A program made the translations under genes and the position numbers. Shown here in pieces: positions 30,230 through 35,118 of a stretch of DNA of 35,118 bases (positions within the stretch are counted from its first letter, which is position 1; each line of letters begins with the position of its first letter). The notes under the pieces are model-generated. The model did no database searches. It had not been told where the DNA came from and was given only the letters and a program-made list of their open reading frames with translations. This DNA is from Fimisoma sp964619315 (GTDB lineage Bacteria > Bacillota > Clostridia > Peptostreptococcales > Anaerovoracaceae). Location of the stretch: assembly GCA_964619315.1 (NCBI GenBank), contig CAZUEH010000014.1, forward strand, positions 1 to 35,118, in the 5' to 3' direction.

Positions 30230-33200
30230 CTAATTATCCAGACATTTCTTACGATTAAGCAAAGTTTCATATCTTTCCTTAGCAAGTTCTTCCGCCTTGT
30301 CAAAGAGTTCTTCTGCTCTTTCTGGGAACTTGAGCTGTAAGGAATTATATCTAACTTCTCCCATAATAAAGTCTCTATAGCTTTGGCTTGCTTCGCCACT
30401 ATCTAAGGAAAGTGGGTTCTTGCCTTCGGCAGCCAATGCAGGATTGTATCTAAGCAAATTCCAGTATCCTGACAATACGGCGTTCTTCATCTCAAGCATG
30501 GACTTATTCATACCTGCCTTAACACCATGGCTTATACAAGGTGCGTAAGCAATAATCAATGAAGGTCCATCATAAGCCTCGGCTTCTCTAATTGCTTTAA
30601 GAGTTTGCGCAGGGTTTGCTCCCATTGCGATCTGTGCAACATACACATATCCATACGCCATTGCGATCTGGGCTAAATCCTTTTTCTTCACTGACTTACC
30701 AGAAGCCGCGAATTTTGCAACTGCTCCGATTGGAGTTGCCTTTGAGGATTGTCCACCAGTGTTAGAGTATACTTCTGTGTCGAATACGATTACATTCACA
30801 TTTTCGCCAGAAGCAAGTACGTGATCCAATCCACCATAGCCTATATCGTATGCCCAACCGTCACCACCGAATATCCACATGGATGGTTTTGAAAGCATGT
30901 CTTGGTTTTCAATAACATACTTTGCATCTTCGTTAGTATCTTTTAATGGCAAGCATGCCTCTACTAGTGCATCGCCAGTTTTAGTTGCAGTATCTGCATT
31001 GTCAATAGATGCAAGCCATGCCTTAGCAGGCACTCCTACTACATCTACTAATCTTTCTGCTGCAGACTTGAGTTCATTTCTTCTAGCCGATACTGATACT
31101 GCCATTCCGAGACCAAATTCCGCGTTGTCTTCAAATAAGGAATTCGCCCATGCAGGTCCTTTGCCTTCTTTATTTACAGTATATGGCGTACTTGGTGCAC
31201 TACATCCCCAAATTGATGAACATCCTGTGGCATTTGCTACGAACATTCTTTCACCATAAAGCTGTGTTATAAGTTTTGCATATGGAGTTTCTCCACATCC
31301 TGGACATGCTCCTGAGAATTCCATCAATGGTTGCTTAAACTGCGAACCCTTGATGCTGTCTTCTTTGAATGGAGTTTTCTTTTCTGTTACGTCGTTAAAC
31401 AGATAGTTATATCTTTCTTGCTGCTGATCAACATATTCAGCTTCAGCAGGTTCCATTTCTAAAGCTTTTTTTCTAGATGGACAAACATCTGCACAAGAAC
31501 CACAACCGGTACAATCCAATGTCGAAATACCAAGTGCAAAGTACTTGTCTTTTTCGCCCTTCATTGGAAGAACCGTATCCTTGATTGGTTCTGCTTCATT
31601 TTCATCCATAACAAATGGTCTAATTACACCGTGAGGGCATACATATGAACACCAGTTACATTGCATGCATTCCTCTTTTTTCCACCTTGGAACGTCTGCA
31701 GCTATTCCACGTTTTTCATAAGCTGCTGTTCCAGCAGGAATCATTCCGTTAGCTGTATCTAAGAAAGTAGATACCGGAACATCATCTCCTGTCAAATTGT
31801 TTGTTGGAACTAAAATGTTATTCAAATATTCTGTATGAATCTTGTCACGACCTACCATGTCCGGAACTTTTTTATCATCTGGTACATTTGCCCATGCTTC
31901 TGGCACCTCTACCTTATGAATATTTGTAATTCCTGCATCTATAGCGGCAAGGTTCATGTTTACAATTTTTTCACCTTTTTTGCCATAAGTATTTTGAATA
32001 GCGTCTTTCATGTAAGCTGTCGCTTCCTCGATAGGAATTATGTCAGCTAATTTGAAGAAAGCAGCTTGCAAAACGGAGTTAATTCTTCTTGCGCCTAATC
32101 CTATATCCTTTGCGATGGAAACTGCGTCGCAAGTATAGAACTTCACATCGTTTTGTGCTATATATCTTTTTACTTTGGCAGGAAGATGTTCTTCCAATTC
32201 TTCATCGCTCCACACACAGTTTAGCAAGAAGAATCCGCCAGGTTTAACATCCTGCACCATATCGTATTTGTAGAGATATGATGAGTTGTGACATGCAACA
32301 AAGTCAGCACGTTTTACATAGTATGTAGATTTGATAGGCTCATCTCCAAACCTTAAGTGGGAGACTGTAACTCCTCCAGACTTTTTGGAATCATACTGAA
32401 AATATGCCTGTACTTTTTTGTCAGTGTGGTCACCAATTATTTTTACGCTATTCTTGTTAGCTCCTACAGTTCCGTCAGCACCAAGTCCCCAGAATTTGCA
32501 AGCTTTTGTTCCCTTAGGGGCAACATCTGGCTGTTCTGATGGTGTCAATGAAAGTCCTGTAACATCGTCGTTGATAGAAATAGTAAATTCCTTTTTAGGT
32601 GATTCGCTCCAAAGGTTTTCATATACTGCCAATACATCCGCAGGCTGAGTGTCTTTAGAACCAAGGCCATAACGACCTCCCACTACCAAAGCGTTTTCAA
32701 ATTCTGTACCTCTTAATGCGGAAATAATATCCAAGAACAACGGCTCGCCTACGCCTCCTGGTTCCTTTGTTCTGTCTAGTACCGCAATTTTTTTAGTTGA
32801 TTTAGGAATTGCTTGCAATAAATATTTAGGAGAGAAAGGTCTATATAGGTGAACCTCTACGATACCGACCTTCTTACCTTTCTTACGAAGATAGTCTACA
32901 ACTTCTTCTGCCGCATCACATACAGAGCCCATAGCGACTATGATTTCTGTAGCGTCTGGATCTCCGTAATAGTTAAACGGTTTATAATCAGTGCCTATTT
33001 TTGCATTTACTTTATCAAAATATTCTGCAACAATATCTGCGGTTTCTATGTACGCAGGGTTGCAAGCTTCTCTATGCTGGAAAAAGGTTTCTGGCTGTTC
33101 TGCACTTCCCATGCTATGTGGGTGGTTAGGATTTAAAGATCTGTCTTTGAAATCCCTAACTGCATTCCAATCCACCATGTCCTTTAACTGGTCGTATTCC

Positions 33201-33754
33201 CACACTTCAATCTTCTGATTTTCGTGAGATGTTCTAAATCCATCAAAGAAATGTAACATAGGTAGTTTACCAGCAATAGTTGCAAGATGTGCAACTGCTG
33301 CCAAGTCCATAACTTGCTGTACGTTGTTTGACGCCAACATAGCAAACCCTGTCTGACGACATCCCATTACATCAGAGTGATCTCCAAATATAGAAAGGGC
33401 ATGTGTTGCTAATGCTCTAGCCGCTACATGAAATACAGTAGGTGTTTGCTCACCTGCCAGCTTATACATGTTAGGAATCATTAGCAAGAGTCCCTGTGAA
33501 GCTGTAAAGGTGGATGTATATGAGCCTGTAGTAATAGCGCCGTGAACAGCTCCTGCTGCGCCGCCTTCTGACTGCATCTCCACTATTTTAACGTTTTCGC
33601 CAAATATATTTTTTCTATCTTGGGAAACCCATTCATCCATGCTTTCTGCCATAGGCGAAGATGGAGTAATCGGGTAAATTGCCGCAACTTCAGAGAACGC
33701 ATATGCTACGTGAGCGGCCGCTGTATTTCCGTCCATTGTTTTTAATTTTCTCAC
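30230..33754 (-). CDS. nifJ: Pyruvate:ferredoxin (flavodoxin) oxidoreductase, single-chain
   Basis: It oxidises pyruvate with CoA to acetyl-CoA, CO2 and reduced ferredoxin, the main pyruvate outlet of anaerobes. The 1174-residue chain fuses all domains: pyruvate-binding TMDGNTAAAHVAYAF with YPITPSSPMAE, the CoA/central domain, two [4Fe-4S] motifs CMQCNWCSYVCPHG and CTGCGSCADVCPS, the C-terminal cluster and TPP part CPGCGETPYAKL, and GDGWAYDIGYGGLDH with EVYSNTGGQSS. GTG at 33754 is chosen because it yields MRKLKTMDGN, the usual family N-terminus. GTG at 33763 touches the AAGGAG site. It starts 5 bases after the polyferredoxin stop, which suggests the two work together. Databases use nifJ, por or pfo. 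Confidence 0.97.
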   Translation of the reverse strand: MRKLKTMDGNTAAAHVAYAFSEVAAIYPITPSSPMAESMDEWVSQDRKNIFGENVKIVEMQSEGGAAGAVHGAITTGSYTSTFTASQGLLLMIPNMYKLAGEQTPTVFHVAARALATHALSIFGDHSDVMGCRQTGFAMLASNNVQQVMDLAAVAHLATIAGKLPMLHFFDGFRTSHENQKIEVWEYDQLKDMVDWNAVRDFKDRSLNPNHPHSMGSAEQPETFFQHREACNPAYIETADIVAEYFDKVNAKIGTDYKPFNYYGDPDATEIIVAMGSVCDAAEEVVDYLRKKGKKVGIVEVHLYRPFSPKYLLQAIPKSTKKIAVLDRTKEPGGVGEPLFLDIISALRGTEFENALVVGGRYGLGSKDTQPADVLAVYENLWSESPKKEFTISINDDVTGLSLTPSEQPDVAPKGTKACKFWGLGADGTVGANKNSVKIIGDHTDKKVQAYFQYDSKKSGGVTVSHLRFGDEPIKSTYYVKRADFVACHNSSYLYKYDMVQDVKPGGFFLLNCVWSDEELEEHLPAKVKRYIAQNDVKFYTCDAVSIAKDIGLGARRINSVLQAAFFKLADIIPIEEATAYMKDAIQNTYGKKGEKIVNMNLAAIDAGITNIHKVEVPEAWANVPDDKKVPDMVGRDKIHTEYLNNILVPTNNLTGDDVPVSTFLDTANGMIPAGTAAYEKRGIAADVPRWKKEECMQCNWCSYVCPHGVIRPFVMDENEAEPIKDTVLPMKGEKDKYFALGISTLDCTGCGSCADVCPSRKKALEMEPAEAEYVDQQQERYNYLFNDVTEKKTPFKEDSIKGSQFKQPLMEFSGACPGCGETPYAKLITQLYGERMFVANATGCSSIWGCSAPSTPYTVNKEGKGPAWANSLFEDNAEFGLGMAVSVSARRNELKSAAERLVDVVGVPAKAWLASIDNADTATKTGDALVEACLPLKDTNEDAKYVIENQDMLSKPSMWIFGGDGWAYDIGYGGLDHVLASGENVNVIVFDTEVYSNTGGQSSKATPIGAVAKFAASGKSVKKKDLAQIAMAYGYVYVAQIAMGANPAQTLKAIREAEAYDGPSLIIAYAPCISHGVKAGMNKSMLEMKNAVLSGYWNLLRYNPALAAEGKNPLSLDSGEASQSYRDFIMGEVRYNSLQLKFPERAEELFDKAEELAKERYETLLNRKKCLDN

Positions 33755-33759
33755 CGTAA

Positions 33760-35058
33760 TCACACTCCTTCCCCAATGCCAAGGGCTTCTCTTTGCAAAT
33801 AATTGTATTCAGGTACTTCCTGTTCCTTTATGACTTGTCTTGCACATACGTACTGACAAACTTTGCAGTTTTCGCATACTTCTGGGTCAACTACTGCATG
33901 TTCAGCTTCCATATAGATTGCTCCATTAGGGCAGTTGCTAAAACAATCCTCGCAGCCTACGCAACCAGAGTCGCAAACTTTTGTCTTGTCCTCATAATCG
34001 TCGGTCGAGCTACATGGCACCTGTTTTTGGCCTTTGTATGGAACTATCACTATCAAGTTTTTAGGGCAAGCATATGTACAATCCTTACAGCCAACACATT
34101 TATCAGGATCTACCTTTGCAGTACCATCTACGACACGAATAGCGTCATATCTACAAACAGTGGTGCATGTTCCCTGCCCGCAACATCCAGTTGTGCAAAG
34201 ATTGTGATCTTTTGGATTGACTTTTTCTACTGCTTCAATGCAAGACTGAATGCCTAGTTCTTTATATTTTTCATATGCTCTGATACCGCCACTACATTTA
34301 ACAAAGGCTACTTTTTCTTTCACCTTTGTAAGGTCATGAAGGGTGTCTACTATTATTTTCTTTCTGCATTTTACTGTACATGCAACGCACCCTACACAAA
34401 TGTCATAGTCGATGACAGCATGATTATCAACTATTGAAATTGCTCCCTCTGGGCAAGCTCTTTCACATTCTCCGCAAGAAATACAACCATAACCACAAAT
34501 CTGTCTTGTGATTTCATCATCCGCTTCTGTAGACGAACATGGAATAAAGTTTGTTGCGTCTCTTGGCACCATGTGAATTATATTTTGCGGGCAGCTTTCC
34601 TTATTTGCACATGCTCCGCATCCATTACACTTTGTTTCATCGATTATTACTTTTCCGTACTCTACCTTCATAGCATCAAATTTGCAAACTTCTACGCAGG
34701 AGCCAACTCCCACACATCCATCTTTGCATTCGCCACGTTTAAACCCTGCTTCAACGGCTTCCTTGCATGAATCGCATTCAGCAAATCTCGCCTTGCCAGC
34801 AGACCATCCTCCGCAAAATACCATTGCGATATCATCTTTTGCACAGACTGTAGGAACGCCCATTGCTTCCGCTATGGCATCTACCTGCTCTTGATTGCAA
34901 GCAGGACATAACCCAACGCCTTGTCCACCTGCAATTGCTTGGGCACATTCTTCACAGCTAGCTTTGTTGCAGCCGCCTAGTCCCCCGCAGTCTACGCCTG
35001 GCAAAATTGAAAGAATTTTTCTAACATCTTCTGCAGTCGCTTTCTTACTAGAATTCAT
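33760..35058 (-). CDS. Soluble RnfB-like polyferredoxin with duplicated ferredoxin module
   Basis: A 432-residue, cysteine-rich iron-sulfur protein. Residues 12-66 resemble the RnfB Fes domain (RKILSILPGVDCGGLGG), with altered cysteine spacing (C24, C30, C35, C38, C51). Two homologous modules follow, at about 76-236 and 248-410. Each has CGGW or CSGG, a first ferredoxin pair (CxxxxxCxxxC, then CxGCxxCxxxxCP), an IPCSST/VPCSST linker, a second pair (GCISCGECERACP/GCVGCEDCFSNCP) and a C-terminal quartet. Motif counting allows up to about nine [4Fe-4S] clusters. The RnfB membrane anchor is absent and no other Rnf genes are adjacent. As first gene before PFOR it is a likely electron acceptor or distributor for it. 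AGGAGG lies 7 bases before the ATG at 35058. A weak -10 (TATGAT) is near 35087-35092; any -35 is close to the window edge. Confidence 0.82.
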   Translation of the reverse strand: MNSSKKATAEDVRKILSILPGVDCGGLGGCNKASCEECAQAIAGGQGVGLCPACNQEQVDAIAEAMGVPTVCAKDDIAMVFCGGWSAGKARFAECDSCKEAVEAGFKRGECKDGCVGVGSCVEVCKFDAMKVEYGKVIIDETKCNGCGACANKESCPQNIIHMVPRDATNFIPCSSTEADDEITRQICGYGCISCGECERACPEGAISIVDNHAVIDYDICVGCVACTVKCRKKIIVDTLHDLTKVKEKVAFVKCSGGIRAYEKYKELGIQSCIEAVEKVNPKDHNLCTTGCCGQGTCTTVCRYDAIRVVDGTAKVDPDKCVGCKDCTYACPKNLIVIVPYKGQKQVPCSSTDDYEDKTKVCDSGCVGCEDCFSNCPNGAIYMEAEHAVVDPEVCENCKVCQYVCARQVIKEQEVPEYNYLQREALGIGEGV

Positions 35059-35118
35059 ACTAATACCTCCTCTGCCCTGTCGTATAATCATATTATCTTG
35101 GTGCATGTATACTGAATT

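Noticed and set aside
33793..34257. 154-codon plus-strand frame opposite the polyferredoxin
   Set aside because: A product of the cysteine-rich coding on the other strand; no ribosome site.
35059..35118. Promoter of the polyferredoxin-PFOR operon
   Set aside because: A TATGAT is present, but the candidate -35 (TTCAGT, 35111-35116) is poor and right at the window edge; not strong enough to list as a feature.

Overview
This window most likely comes from the chromosome of a strictly anaerobic, low-GC Firmicute of the class Clostridia. The evidence is pyruvate:ferredoxin oxidoreductase, an NfnAB-type electron-bifurcating transhydrogenase, an RnfB-like polyferredoxin, strong AGGAGG ribosome sites, and the Bacillus/Clostridium neighbourhood purR-spoVG-glmU-prs-pth-mfd-spoVB-mazG-rqcP. 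The family cannot be fixed by eye. Coding is dense: 31 protein genes, no intergenic gap above about 210 bases, and no rRNA, tRNA, insertion sequence, phage gene or CRISPR array seen.

Layout. (1) 29-1765: a stand-alone acyl-CoA synthetase with its own promoter, which contains a palindrome. (2) 1906-9908, minus strand: an eight-gene operon pheA-aroB-aroC-aroEK-aroQ-aroA-tyrA-aroF. It encodes every step from erythrose-4-phosphate and PEP to chorismate, and on to phenylpyruvate and hydroxyphenylpyruvate. It includes a shikimate dehydrogenase-shikimate kinase fusion and several ATGA-coupled starts. (3) 10052-10558, plus strand: a divergent TetR-family regulator. A 17-bp near-palindrome lies just downstream of the -10 box of both divergent promoters, and the two copies match at 15 of 17 positions. 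This points to a TetR-type switch for the whole aromatic pathway. (4) 10617-22314, minus strand: housekeeping genes in two transcription units. These are murC-glmU(C-terminal half only)-prs-pth-mfd, and amidohydrolase-spoVB-mazG-hup-rqcP. (5) 22521-23677, plus strand: purR and spoVG, transcribed away from the rest of their usual neighbourhood.

(6) 23753-27511, minus strand: two CobW-type GTPases, pyruvate kinase and a small Cys-containing protein. One GTPase has a His/Cys-rich triple-repeat linker; the other is fused to a YcgQ-like (DUF1980) domain. A small BFD-type [2Fe-2S] protein (27704-27895) is divergent from them. (7) 27976-35058, minus strand: an electron-transfer operon encoding a soluble RnfB-like polyferredoxin with an internally duplicated module, pyruvate:ferredoxin oxidoreductase, NfnA and NfnB.

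How the parts fit. PFOR makes acetyl-CoA and reduced ferredoxin. The polyferredoxin may take up or distribute those electrons, and NfnAB can combine them with NADH to make NADPH for biosynthesis. Pyruvate kinase supplies pyruvate and also draws on PEP, which the aro operon uses twice. The least ordinary items are the TetR/twin-operator control of the aro operon, the duplicated polyferredoxin beside PFOR, the GlmU lacking its uridylyltransferase half, and the CobW-DUF1980 fusion in a pyruvate kinase operon.
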